A program made the position numbers and the translations under genes. A DNA stretch of 64,000 nt from Insolitispirillum peregrinum (GTDB lineage Bacteria > Pseudomonadota > Alphaproteobacteria > Rhodospirillales > Rhodospirillaceae). Shown piece after piece: positions 51,258 through 60,261 of the stretch. The notes under the pieces are model-generated. The model saw nothing but the letters and a program-made list of their open reading frames with translations. It was not told the DNA's origin and made no database searches. Location of the stretch: contig NZ_FTOA01000002.1 in assembly GCF_900156605.1 (NCBI RefSeq), positions 730,816-794,815 on the forward strand, written 5' to 3'. Position 1 is the stretch's first letter; each line of letters starts with the position of its first letter.

Positions 51258-53647
51258 GACTGCCGTCCTTTCACCAGACGCATGGCATTGGCAATGACCA
51301 GCACCGATGAACTGCTCATGGCAATCGATGCAATCAGGGGCGTCACCATGCCCATGACAGCCATCGGAATGGTGACAGCATTATACGCCAATGCCAGCCC
51401 AAAGTTACCCCTAACCAGACGATCGCTTTTTTTGGCGACCTCCAGCACTTCCAGCACCGGCGACAGGCGTTCGCCCTGAAAGACGGCATCGGCAGCGGTC
51501 TGGCTGACATCGACGGCGGTGGAGGGCGACAGCGACACGGTGGCGGCAGCCAGCGCCGGGGCATCGTTCAGACCATCCCCGACCATCAGCACCTTGCGGC
51601 CTGCGCCCTGCAGCTTTTCCAGTCGGGCACACTTGTCGGCGGGGGAGGCTTCGGCCTGCCAGTGGGAGATACCCAGCGCGGTGGCCATCCGGCGCACCAC
51701 CGGCTCGCGGTCGCCGGACAGCAGTTCGACCTGAATGCCCTTGCCCTGCAGGGCGCGCACCACCTCGGCGGCATCGGGGCGCAGGGCGTCACTGAAGCGG
51801 AATTGCACCGCCTCCCGATCCGGGCGACGCAGCCACAGCTCCGGCCCTTCGCTGGTGATGCCCTGCTCGTGGCTGACCGCACAAAAACTGCGGCTGCCCA
51901 GCAGGGTTTCCCCATCGGCCTGCACCATGCGCAGACCTTTGCCGGGGATTTCCTCGATCCCGTCCAGCACCGGCGCCAGACAACTGCTGACCAGCGCCCG
52001 CGACAGCGGATGGCGGCTGTTGGCAGCCATGCCGGCGGCAATCCGCAGGTCTTCGGTGCTCCATGGGGCACTGTCGGGGCGTTCGAGAACCGGCTTGCCC
52101 AGGGTCAGGGTGCCGGTCTTGTCAAACACCACCGTATCGACGGCGGTCAGGCGTTCCAGAGCGGTGGCGGACTTCAGCAGAACCCCCCGGCGCAGCAGGC
52201 GGCCCGAGGCAATCACCTGCACCACCGGCACGGCCAGCGCAATGGCGCACGGGCAGGTGATGATCAGCACCGACACCGCGGTCAGCAGGGCCTGTTGCCA
52301 GGGGGCAGTGGTAAAGATCATCCAGCCGCTGAAGGTCAGTAAGGCCATGATGTGCACCACTGGCGCGTAATAGCGCGCCACCCGGTCGGCCAGCGCGACA
52401 TAGGACGCCCGGCCCTGCTCGGCGACTTCCATCATGCGGACGATTTCAGCCAGCAGGGTGCCTTCGCCCACCGCCTGTACCGTCAACTGCAACGGGCTGG
52501 ACAGGTTCATCGTCCCGGCAAACACCTTGTCGCCGGTCTTGATGCTGACCGGCAGGGATTCGCCGGTGATCAGGCTGGTATCGACATCGGACTGACCATC
52601 GCGCACCACGCCATCCACGCCAATGCGTTCGCCAGCGGCGACCAGCACCACCATTCCGACCTCTACCTGCCGGGGCGGCAGCACCACGCGGCTGCCGTCG
52701 TCGCGCAGGACGGTCACCGCCTGCGCCCCCAGCGCCAGCAGATGTTCGGCGGCCGAGCGGGCCTGTCCACGCGCCCGGCTGTCGAGATAGCGCCCGATCA
52801 GCAGGAAAAACAGCAAGGTGACGGCAGCATCAAAATAGGCGTGATGGCCGCCGTGGATGGTTTCCCACAGGCTCATCAGGGCGGCCAGCATCACCCCCAG
52901 GGTGATCGGCACATCCATGTTGGTGCGGCCATTGCGCAGGGCCGCCAGTGCCGAGCGTGAAAAGGGCCGGATGGTGTAGGCAATGGTCGGAAAGGCAATC
53001 AGGGCGGATAGCCAGTGGAACATGTCACGGGTGTATTCCCCCATGTCCACCCCGGCCCAGATGGACACCGACAGCAGCATGACGTTGCCCGCCGCAAACC
53101 CGGCGACGGCCATGCAGCGCAGCAGTTCCTTTTCGTGGCGGACGGTTTCCAGATTGAGGGCGGCGGGATCATAGGGCACCAGACGATAGCCGATACGGTT
53201 GATCGGATCGACCAGCGCACTGGCGCTGCCGTCTCCCTGCCAGCGCAGGATCAGGCGGCGGGTGGTCATGTTCATCCGCGCCTGCACAACGTCTGGCTGG
53301 CGGCCAAGAATGGTTTCGATCAACCAGACGCAGGCGGCGCAATGGATGCCTTCGACCATCAGATGCAGGGTGTGGATGCCGTCGCTGTCGGTCTGGACAT
53401 GGGCCGACAGGTCGGTTTCAGCCTCGTGATCCTCGGGGCGCAAGGGTTTGCTGTCCGGGTCAATGCAGCGGCGCTGGTAATAGCTGGACAGACCCAGCCC
53501 ATTGACCAGCTCATAGGCCGCCTTGCAGCCGCGACAGCAAAAATCGTCGCTGCTGCCCTCCGGATGGGTTCCGTCGTCGCTCAGGATCGGGCTGCCGCAG
53601 TGCAGGCAGACTTTCGGGCTGATGTCGGGGGCGGAGGAGGCAGACAT
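51254..53647 (-). CDS. ccoI: copper-translocating P1B-type ATPase for cbb3 oxidase (CcoI/FixI)
   Basis: A 797-residue heavy-metal ATPase that supplies copper for cbb3 oxidase maturation. The N-terminus has cysteine pairs CLHCGSP and DFCCRGCK (residues about 14-41), then an HMA domain with GIHCAACVWL (100-109), TGES (361-364), the membrane CPC motif (465-467), the phosphorylated DKTGTLT (Asp509) and a GDGLNDAPAL hinge. ATG 53647 gives the MSASSAPDISPKVCLHC start. It lies between ccoH and ccoS. Confidence 0.95.
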   Translation of the reverse strand: MSASSAPDISPKVCLHCGSPILSDDGTHPEGSSDDFCCRGCKAAYELVNGLGLSSYYQRRCIDPDSKPLRPEDHEAETDLSAHVQTDSDGIHTLHLMVEGIHCAACVWLIETILGRQPDVVQARMNMTTRRLILRWQGDGSASALVDPINRIGYRLVPYDPAALNLETVRHEKELLRCMAVAGFAAGNVMLLSVSIWAGVDMGEYTRDMFHWLSALIAFPTIAYTIRPFSRSALAALRNGRTNMDVPITLGVMLAALMSLWETIHGGHHAYFDAAVTLLFFLLIGRYLDSRARGQARSAAEHLLALGAQAVTVLRDDGSRVVLPPRQVEVGMVVLVAAGERIGVDGVVRDGQSDVDTSLITGESLPVSIKTGDKVFAGTMNLSSPLQLTVQAVGEGTLLAEIVRMMEVAEQGRASYVALADRVARYYAPVVHIMALLTFSGWMIFTTAPWQQALLTAVSVLIITCPCAIALAVPVVQVIASGRLLRRGVLLKSATALERLTAVDTVVFDKTGTLTLGKPVLERPDSAPWSTEDLRIAAGMAANSRHPLSRALVSSCLAPVLDGIEEIPGKGLRMVQADGETLLGSRSFCAVSHEQGITSEGPELWLRRPDREAVQFRFSDALRPDAAEVVRALQGKGIQVELLSGDREPVVRRMATALGISHWQAEASPADKCARLEKLQGAGRKVLMVGDGLNDAPALAAATVSLSPSTAVDVSQTAADAVFQGERLSPVLEVLEVAKKSDRLVRGNFGLALAYNAVTIPMAVMGMVTPLIASIAMSSSSVLVIANAMRLVKGRQS

Positions 53648-53677
53648 GGCGAACCTCTTGCAACATGAACGCACAGA

Positions 53678-53706
53678 CCGGAAAGCGGTGCTGCGGCGCT
53701 TTCCGG
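53678..53706 (-). other. hairpin in the ccoI leader
   Basis: CCGGAAAGC (53678-53686) and GCTTTCCGG (53698-53706) form a perfect 9-bp stem with an 11-nt loop, 30 nt before the ccoI start and about 80 nt after the ccoH stop. No T-run follows on either strand. It may shield an mRNA end between ccoH and ccoI. Confidence 0.45.
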
Positions 53707-53785
53707 GGAGATGTCATGCGGTCAACAGACGGGACGTGTGTCGTTGGGGGCAGGTGGCCGGGGGGGGCAGATTGCCGGGCCTGCG

Positions 53786-54292
53786 TCAGCGCACGTCGAT
53801 GCGGTCGCGCAGGCGATAGCTGTCCTGCCCATGGCGGGCCATCAGGCGGATTTCCCACTGGCCGGGCATCGCCAGTTCGACGGTACGAGCATAAAAGCCG
53901 GGCGAAACCGGGTCCAGTGTCACCGACTGGTCATAGCCTTCCAGAGTCGGGCGGCGGATCTGCAACTGGGCTTCCATGCCCTCGATCGGGGCACCGTTCT
54001 TGTCCTTGATGGTCAGGCTGAGGCGGACCAGACGCGGGCCGTTGGCGGCATCGGCGGTGGTCTGGGCGGATTCGGCCCCCAGTTGCACCGACCAGCCGAG
54101 CGTCTTCTGCTTTTCTTCGGCGGCGATCAGGGCGTTGTAGCTGTTGCCTTCTTCATAGGCATGGCGGGTTTCCAGACCGTTGAAGGTCGAGGTCGAGAAG
54201 TACAGCATGGCGGCGTTGACCGACAGAACCACCATGAACATGCCAACGAAGATCCACGGATACCACCAGCCATCGGGGCGCTGCTTAACCAT
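53786..54292 (-). CDS. ccoH: FixH/CcoH-family cbb3 oxidase assembly protein
   Basis: A 168-residue membrane-anchored protein. One transmembrane helix (WYPWIFVGMFMVVLSVNAAM) is followed by the FixH periplasmic domain with SYNALIAAEEKQKTLGWSV and a C-terminal GQWEIRLMARHGQDSYRLRDRI. It assists the cbb3 oxidase assembly with CcoI and CcoS. The usual ccoNOQP and ccoG genes are not next to it; the gene upstream is cbpA. Confidence 0.92.
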   Translation of the reverse strand: MVKQRPDGWWYPWIFVGMFMVVLSVNAAMLYFSTSTFNGLETRHAYEEGNSYNALIAAEEKQKTLGWSVQLGAESAQTTADAANGPRLVRLSLTIKDKNGAPIEGMEAQLQIRRPTLEGYDQSVTLDPVSPGFYARTVELAMPGQWEIRLMARHGQDSYRLRDRIDVR

Positions 54293-54303
54293 GAAGAGTC
54301 CTT

Positions 54304-54331
54304 TTCATCGTACCGGGTTCATCGTACCGGG
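54304..54331. repeat. tandem 14-bp duplication before ccoH
   Basis: TTCATCGTACCGGG occurs twice in perfect tandem, 54304-54317 and 54318-54331, ending 12 bp upstream of the ccoH start codon. It looks like a recent local duplication in the leader. Confidence 0.8.
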
Positions 54332-54459
54332 AGAAACGCGAGCCGCGCCGGGCGCGGGATGTCCGGGTGCGGGACGTCCGGTCTTGGCCGGAAGCCCCTT
54401 CCTTTACCACGGCCATTGCCAGAACACACCCCCTGCGGCGAGCGGGGCAGCCCTACATT

Positions 54460-54505
54460 TTGGTAACGGTTGCCTCTGGCAACACGGGTTGGTAACGGTT
54501 GCCTC
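54460..54505. repeat. 17-bp direct repeat between cbpA and ccoH
   Basis: TTGGTAACGGTTGCCTC occurs at 54460-54476 and 54489-54505, a period of 29 bp. Each copy starts a small stem (GTTGCC/GGCAAC at the first, GGTTG/CAACC at the second). It may be a pair of protein sites or hairpins downstream of cbpA; nothing identifies a binding factor. Confidence 0.6.
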
Positions 54506-54531
54506 AACCGTAGCCGCGGCCAGACCGTTGA

Positions 54532-55515
54532 TCAATCCAGCCCCAGCTTGGCACGCAGGGCGGCAATCACTCCGCTGCTGCCGCCTTCGTGATGCAGCTT
54601 GCTGACCATTGATTTCAGTTTGGGGTCTGCCGGGTCGTCCAGCACGATTTTCAGCTTGCACAACTGGTCGCCGCGCCCGCTTTCCGGTTTGCCATCCCTA
54701 GGGATGCCTTTCCCGCGCAGACGCAGGGTGGTGCCGGTGTTCGATCCTTCGGGGACGGTGACCGTTACCTTGCCATCGACGGTCGGCACGGTGATTTTGG
54801 CCCCCAGCACGGCTTCGGTCAGGGAAACCGGGATGTCGGCCAGCACGTCCACGCCCTCGCGGCGGAAAACACCGTGGGGACTGACGGTGACCTCGACCAG
54901 CGCATCGCCGTCGGGGCCGCCATGCATGCCGGGGGCTCCCATGCCTTTCAGGCGCAGAATCTTGCCGGTTTCGCTGGCCGGGGGCACCTTGACCGAAACG
55001 GTTTTGCCGCCGCTGAGGGTGATCTGGCGCGAGCAGCCCATGGCAGCATCCTCAAAGCTGACCGTCACCGGATAGCGGGTGTCGGTACCACGCTTGGGTG
55101 AGGTGTGCTGACGTCCGCCCGGTCCACGGCCCGCCGCAAACGGAGAGTCGTCCTCGTCGTTCAGCAGGTCTTCAAACCACCAGGTGTTCTGGCCCCGGTT
55201 GTTGTTGGTGCGCCCGCCAAAGCCCGCACCGCCAAAGCCGCCACCACCAAAACCAGACGAACGGCGCTGGCCGGTGTGGGCGCGCCGCCGCTCGTGGCCT
55301 TCGGCATCGATTTCACCGCGGTCAAACCGCTTGCGCTTGTCGTCGTCCGACAGCAGTTCATAGGCGGACGAGACTTCCTTGAAGCGGTCTTCCGCTTTCG
55401 GGTCGTTGGGGTTCAGGTCAGGGTGCAGCGTCCGCGCCAGCTTGCGATAGGCGGTCTTGATCTCGCTTTGGGTGGCGGTTCGGCCAACGCCGAGCAGCTC
55501 GTAGGGGTCCCGCAT
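54532..55515 (-). CDS. cbpA: DnaJ-class chaperone, CbpA-like
   Basis: A 327-residue J-domain protein. The J domain has the HPD tripeptide at 31-33, followed by a Gly/Phe-rich linker with GFGGGGFGGAGFGG, and two beta-sandwich substrate domains without the DnaJ zinc finger. The C-terminal PEGSNTGTTLRLRGKGIP motif is typical. This is the CbpA/DjlA-independent class that partners DnaK in stress or nucleoid-related roles. It is upstream of ccoH with a gap of 239 bp. Confidence 0.9.
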   Translation of the reverse strand: MRDPYELLGVGRTATQSEIKTAYRKLARTLHPDLNPNDPKAEDRFKEVSSAYELLSDDDKRKRFDRGEIDAEGHERRRAHTGQRRSSGFGGGGFGGAGFGGRTNNNRGQNTWWFEDLLNDEDDSPFAAGRGPGGRQHTSPKRGTDTRYPVTVSFEDAAMGCSRQITLSGGKTVSVKVPPASETGKILRLKGMGAPGMHGGPDGDALVEVTVSPHGVFRREGVDVLADIPVSLTEAVLGAKITVPTVDGKVTVTVPEGSNTGTTLRLRGKGIPRDGKPESGRGDQLCKLKIVLDDPADPKLKSMVSKLHHEGGSSGVIAALRAKLGLD

Positions 55516-55581
55516 GGCAGAGCCTCAGCTCCCTTGAATAAACAGTACAGACAGTGGCGGCAGGGTGATCAGGGCAGGGGG

Positions 55582-56244
55582 TTATCCCAGCATGGCTGCA
55601 CCGCCGTTGTGCCACCAGACACGGGCGACCGCCGCCGCCCACGGCCCGCCGTGCCCGGAAAACAGTTGGTCTTCCGGAGCCACGGCGTCAAGAAAGGCGG
55701 TGATCGAGGCGCGCAGATGGGCCGGATCGCCGCCGGGAAAATCGGTGCGGCCAAAGCCGTGATCAAACAGGGTATCACCGGTCAGGGCAAAGCCGGGGAA
55801 GCTGTAGCAGACCCCCCCCGGTGTGTGTCCCGGCGTTGCCACCACCGTGACCCCGCCCGCCAGATCCAGAACCGCCTGATCGGCGAAATAGGTGACCGGC
55901 GGCACGGTCAGTGCGGTGCGCAGCAGGGCCATGCCCCATTCCGCTGCCGCATCCAGAATCACCTGTTCGTTGCGGTGGGCATAGACCGGGGCCTTGGTGC
56001 TGTCGGCCACCTGCTGCAATCCGGCAACGTGGTCGGGATGGCCGTGGGTCAGCAGGATGGCGGTGACAGTTCCGCCCATCCGGTCGGCGGCGGCGAGAAT
56101 CTCGCGCGGGCTGGCACCGGGATCAACGATCATGGTGCTGGCGGTCGGGCGATGGTGGACCACATAGCAGTTCTCGTAATAGGGCGGGGCTGTCACCACC
56201 TGCCGCAGCTCGTAGTCACCAAACTGAAAGGTCTGCTCTGCCAT
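55582..56244 (-). CDS. metallo-beta-lactamase-fold hydrolase, glyoxalase II-like
   Basis: A 220-residue MBL-fold protein. The zinc motif THGHPDHV is at 66-73, followed by a second metal residue in TPGHTPGGVC, an aspartate in LTGDTLFDHGFGRTD and a late histidine in LFSGHGGPW. This resembles thiolesterases of the glyoxalase II group, but the substrate is not certain. ATG 56244 is preferred because AAGGGG is well spaced; an ATG at 56250 is too close to that site. Confidence 0.85.
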   Translation of the reverse strand: MAEQTFQFGDYELRQVVTAPPYYENCYVVHHRPTASTMIVDPGASPREILAAADRMGGTVTAILLTHGHPDHVAGLQQVADSTKAPVYAHRNEQVILDAAAEWGMALLRTALTVPPVTYFADQAVLDLAGGVTVVATPGHTPGGVCYSFPGFALTGDTLFDHGFGRTDFPGGDPAHLRASITAFLDAVAPEDQLFSGHGGPWAAAVARVWWHNGGAAMLG

Positions 56245-56307
56245 CGCCATCCCCTTCTGCCAGCGGCAGGGTTATCGGTCCGTTCCGTGCGTTACCTTAT
56301 AATCGCA

Positions 56308-57531
56308 TTATTTCGGCAATAACAGCCACAGTCGGCCAAAGTGCTTGAGGGTCCCGGCCATTTGCTCGGCTTGCGGTCCGGCACCGGCATAAATATCCAG
56401 ACGCTCGCTGCCCTTGATGGCACCGCCACGGTCCTGCACCGCCAGCAGGCGCGGCTGATAATGGTCAACCCGCCCGGCGGCATCGAGAATCGGCATTTCG
56501 ATCAGCACCACCGTGCCCGGCGGCAGGATGGTGGAGTCGGTGGCCGCGCTGGCCAGCGGGGTCAGCGGCACCCCCGCCGAGCCGGTGACCTCGTTCTGGG
56601 CAAAACTGAGGAAGGTATACGAGCCATTGAGGTTCATCACCGATTCCGCCTGTCCCGGATGGCTGGTCATCCAGGCGCGGATGGTCTGCATCGACACCTG
56701 ATCGACGGGAATTTCCCCCTGCTCGACCAGCTTGCGGCCAATGCTGACATAGGAATGACCGTTCTTGCCACCATAGGACAGCAGACGGCGGCGACCATCG
56801 GGATAAATGCCAACCCCCGAGCCTTGCACCTGCAGGAAATAGAGGTCAATCAGGCTGTTGGTCCAGGCGATTTCCAGATTGCGCCCGGCCAGCGCCCCCC
56901 GGCTGATGTCGGTGCGCGACGGGAACGGGCCGTTACCGTCGGGTTTGCGGTAGATGGGGACGGTAAAGGCACCGCCGCGCCGGTCGGACAGGGAAATGGT
57001 CGGTGTGTAGTACGAGGTAAAGCGCACGTTGCCGCGTCCGTCGCCCTGCAACTGATAGCCCTGCACGAAATCACTCAAGGGGCGGTTGCTGTGGCTCCAG
57101 CGTTCCAGCGCCTCCAGCACTGCCTGTGCGCTGCGCTGGGTCACCGGTGCGGGCAGACCATCCAGCGGCTGGCTGGCGGGGAAGGTGCGCGCGTTCACCA
57201 CCTTGCGCTGGGTGGCCAGCATCGGGGCAAGCGTCTCGTCTTTCACCACCGAGGCGGGCAGCGGCGCGGCCAGCGTGAACAGGCGGGGCAGTTCGGGATA
57301 GCTGGTGTTGCGCCCGTCACCGACAAAGCCGGGAAGCTCGCCGGGCTTGTTGACCAGCGCAGACCCCGTTGCCGCCGGAGTGGACGATGATGGCGACGAG
57401 GAGGGGGAGCTTGCACAGCCCGCAACGGCAACGGCCAGTCCGGCAAGGGCCAGCCAGCGGACAAAACTCCTGCCTGCTGCCGCAAAACCGGAGTAAGCGG
57501 CAGGCTGTTTGCCCGGTGCGTGAGAGCGCAT
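56308..57531 (-). CDS. mltA: membrane-bound lytic murein transglycosylase A (lipoprotein)
   Basis: MltA cleaves peptidoglycan glycan strands with formation of 1,6-anhydro ends. The 407-residue precursor starts at ATG 57531 after AAGGAG and has a lipoprotein signal ending in the lipobox AVAG-Cys39. The MltA domain has FTSYYTPTISLS and a C-terminal 3D domain with AVQDRGGAIKGSERLDIYAG, whose aspartate is the likely catalytic residue. The low-complexity Ser/Pro stretch after Cys39 is a linker. It lies 61 bp after yejF on the same strand. Confidence 0.94.
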   Translation of the reverse strand: MRSHAPGKQPAAYSGFAAAGRSFVRWLALAGLAVAVAGCASSPSSSPSSSTPAATGSALVNKPGELPGFVGDGRNTSYPELPRLFTLAAPLPASVVKDETLAPMLATQRKVVNARTFPASQPLDGLPAPVTQRSAQAVLEALERWSHSNRPLSDFVQGYQLQGDGRGNVRFTSYYTPTISLSDRRGGAFTVPIYRKPDGNGPFPSRTDISRGALAGRNLEIAWTNSLIDLYFLQVQGSGVGIYPDGRRRLLSYGGKNGHSYVSIGRKLVEQGEIPVDQVSMQTIRAWMTSHPGQAESVMNLNGSYTFLSFAQNEVTGSAGVPLTPLASAATDSTILPPGTVVLIEMPILDAAGRVDHYQPRLLAVQDRGGAIKGSERLDIYAGAGPQAEQMAGTLKHFGRLWLLLPK

Positions 57532-57592
57532 GGTGAAAAGGACTCCTTGGTAGACCGTCAGGGTCTTGCTGTGTGTGCGAACGGGGGCCGGA

Positions 57593-59212
57593 TCACCCGA
57601 CCAGATCAAAGGCAGCAGCCATCAGGTCGCGGGTGTACGGATGGCGGGGGGCGGCAAAAATATCACTGGCCGGGCCTTGTTCAACCACTTTGCCATCCTT
57701 CATCACCACCAGATGGTCGGCCAGTGCCCGCACCACCCGCAGGTCATGACTGATGAACAGATAGGCCAACTGATAACGCTGTTGCAGGCCGCGCAACAGG
57801 TCGATGATCTGGCTTTGCATCGACAGGTCCAGCGCACTGGTCGGCTCGTCGAGCACGATGAAGCGCGGTTTCAGCACCAGTGCCCGCGCAATGGCGATGC
57901 GCTGCCGCTGTCCGCCGGAAAACTCGTGCGGATAGCGGTCGGCGTGTTCGGCAGACAGGCCGACTTCCTGCAAGGCGGCGAGTACCTGTGCGTCCCGCTC
58001 GCTCTGCGGAGCCGAGGCAGCATGGATGGCCAGCCCCTCGCCGACGATCTCGCCGACGGTCATGCGGGGTGACAGGCTGCCATAGGGGTCCTGAAAGACG
58101 ATCTGCATTTCCCGCCGCAAGGGCCGCAAGGCCGATGGTGACAGGGTGTCGATCCGCTGCCCGCCAAAGGTCACCGCGCCACTACCTTGGGTCAGGCGCA
58201 GCAGGCCCATGGCAAGGGTGGTCTTGCCCGAGCCGGATTCGCCAACCACCCCAACCGTCTGTCCCGCCCGTACCGACAGGCTGATGCCATCGACCGCCTT
58301 GATATGTCCCTGCGTCCGGCGCAGCAGGCCCTTTTTGACCGGGAACCACACCTTGAAGTCTTCGACCGCCATCACCGTTGGGGCGTCAACGACCATCGGG
58401 GCCGGGGCACCGCCGGGTTCCGAGGCCAGCAACAGGCGGCTGTAGGGGTGTTGCGGGGCCTGAAACAACTGCTGCACCGGGGCCGATTCGACGATCTCGC
58501 CGTCCTTCATCACGCACACATGGTCGGCCATGCGGCGGACGATGGTCAGGTCGTGGGTGATGAACAGCACCGCCAGCCCCAGCCGGGCCTGTAAATCCTT
58601 CAGCAAGCGCAGGATTTGCGCCTGAATGGTGACATCCAGCGCGGTGGTCGGCTCGTCGGCAATCAGGATGTCCGGCTCGTTGGCCAGCGCCATGGCGATC
58701 ATCACCCGCTGACGCTGCCCGCCGGACAGTTCATGCGGCAGGGCATTCAGCCGCTGGCGCGGATCGGGCAGGCCGACCAGCTCCAGCAGCTCGATGATGC
58801 GGGCCTGCAGGGCGTCGCCGCGCAGGCCCCGGTGCAGGATCAGGACTTCGCCGACCTGCTTTTCAATCGAATGCAGCGGGTTCAGGCTGGTCATCGGCTC
58901 CTGAAACACCATCGCGATGCGGTTGCCGCGAATCTGGCGCAGGGCGGTGGGCGAGGCTCCCAGCAGTTCCTGGCCTTCAAAGGTGATGCTGCCGCGCGGG
59001 TGACTGGCAAACGGATAGGGCAGCAACTGCAGCAGGCTGAGCGCCGAGACCGACTTGCCCGAGCCGGATTCCCCGACCAGCGCCAGCGTCTGGCCCCGGT
59101 AGAGCTCAAACGAGACGCCTTTGACCGCCATCACCTGCCGGTCGCCAGAGCCAAAGGCCACCGCCAGATCGCGCACCGATAAAACCGGCAGGGTCGCAGA
59201 AGGGTGTGTCAT
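57593..59212 (-). CDS. yejF: peptide ABC transporter, fused dual ATP-binding protein YejF
   Basis: A 539-residue protein with two ABC ATPase domains in one chain, as in YejF of the Yej oligopeptide (microcin C) importer. The first domain has GESGSGKSVSALSLL, LSGGQRQRVMIAMAL and ADEPTTALDVT; the second has GESGSGKTTLAMGLL, FSGGQRQRIAIARAL and LDEPTSALDLS. It is the last gene of yejABEF and is 5 bp downstream of yejE. Confidence 0.95.
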   Translation of the reverse strand: MTHPSATLPVLSVRDLAVAFGSGDRQVMAVKGVSFELYRGQTLALVGESGSGKSVSALSLLQLLPYPFASHPRGSITFEGQELLGASPTALRQIRGNRIAMVFQEPMTSLNPLHSIEKQVGEVLILHRGLRGDALQARIIELLELVGLPDPRQRLNALPHELSGGQRQRVMIAMALANEPDILIADEPTTALDVTIQAQILRLLKDLQARLGLAVLFITHDLTIVRRMADHVCVMKDGEIVESAPVQQLFQAPQHPYSRLLLASEPGGAPAPMVVDAPTVMAVEDFKVWFPVKKGLLRRTQGHIKAVDGISLSVRAGQTVGVVGESGSGKTTLAMGLLRLTQGSGAVTFGGQRIDTLSPSALRPLRREMQIVFQDPYGSLSPRMTVGEIVGEGLAIHAASAPQSERDAQVLAALQEVGLSAEHADRYPHEFSGGQRQRIAIARALVLKPRFIVLDEPTSALDLSMQSQIIDLLRGLQQRYQLAYLFISHDLRVVRALADHLVVMKDGKVVEQGPASDIFAAPRHPYTRDLMAAAFDLVG

Positions 59213-59217
59213 GCTGG

Positions 59218-60261
59218 TTATCCCGTGTTGCGCTGGGTGGTCTTGCGTGGGTCAAAGGCATCGCGCACCGCCTCGCCGATGAACACCAGCAGGGACAGCA
59301 TCACCGCCAGCGTGAGAAAGCCGGTGATCCCCAGCCATGGCGCCTGCAGGTTTTCCTTGCCCTGTTGCAGCAGGTCGCCGAGCGACGGGCTGCCCGGTGG
59401 CAAGCCCAGCCCGAGGAAGTCCAGCGAGGTCAGGGCCACAATCGAACCGGACAGCACGAACGGCATGAAGGTCAGGGTGGCGGTCATGGCGTTGGGCAGG
59501 ACGTGGCGGACCATGATCTGCAGGTCGGACATGCCCAGGGCCCTGGCGGCGCGCACATAGTCGAAATTGCGCGCCCGCAGGAATTCTGCGCGCACCACTG
59601 CCACCAGTGAGGTCCACGAGAACAGCATCAGCACGATCAGCAGGGTCCAGAAGCCGGGGATCATCACGCTGGAGACGATCACCAGAATGAAGAACTGCGG
59701 CAAACCGGACCAGATTTCCAGAAAGCGCTGGGCCAGCAGGTCGAGCCAGCCGCCGAAGTAGCCCTGAACGGCCCCGACCGCGACACCGACCACCGACGAG
59801 GTGAGGGTCAGGGTCAGGCCAAACAGGATCGACAGGCGAAAGCCGTAAATCAGGCGAGCCAGCACATCGCGGCCCCCGTCATCGGTGCCCAGCCAGTTGG
59901 TGGTGGTCGGCGGGCTGGGGGCCGGTTGTGGCAGGTTTTGATTGACGGTCTGATAGGAAAAGCGGATCGGCGGCCAGATCATCCAGCCTTTTTCGCTGAT
60001 CAATCCTTGCAGATAGGGGTCACGGTAATCGGCATAGGTATCAAAGTCGCCGCCGAAGGTGGTTTCTGGGTAGTCTTTCAGCACCGGTGCATACAGCCCG
60101 CCGTCATAGGCCACCAGCAGCGGGCGGTCATTGGCGAGGAACTCGGCCCCCAGCGTCAGCAGGAACAGGGCGAGGAAAATCCACAGCGACCAGAAGCCGC
60201 GACGGTTGGCGCAAAAGGCCGACAGGCGGCGGCGGGTGAGGGGGCTTAAGCGGCGGCTCAT
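59218..60261 (-). CDS. yejE: peptide ABC transporter permease YejE
   Basis: A 347-residue inner-membrane permease of the DppC/OppC type. After a first helix (residues 22-42) there is a periplasmic region with the YejE-like [22 protein letters not shown] and [17 protein letters not shown], then further helices and the EAA loop [21 protein letters not shown]. It overlaps yejB by 4 nt. Confidence 0.95.
   Translation of the reverse strand: MSRRLSPLTRRRLSAFCANRRGFWSLWIFLALFLLTLGAEFLANDRPLLVAYDGGLYAPVLKDYPETTFGGDFDTYADYRDPYLQGLISEKGWMIWPPIRFSYQTVNQNLPQPAPSPPTTTNWLGTDDGGRDVLARLIYGFRLSILFGLTLTLTSSVVGVAVGAVQGYFGGWLDLLAQRFLEIWSGLPQFFILVIVSSVMIPGFWTLLIVLMLFSWTSLVAVVRAEFLRARNFDYVRAARALGMSDLQIMVRHVLPNAMTATLTFMPFVLSGSIVALTSLDFLGLGLPPGSPSLGDLLQQGKENLQAPWLGITGFLTLAVMLSLLVFIGEAVRDAFDPRKTTQRNTG

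Noticed and set aside
54528..54535. TTGATCAA as an FNR box near ccoH
   Set aside because: The four-base spacer of TTGAT-N4-ATCAA is missing and it overlaps the cbpA stop codon, far from ccoH.
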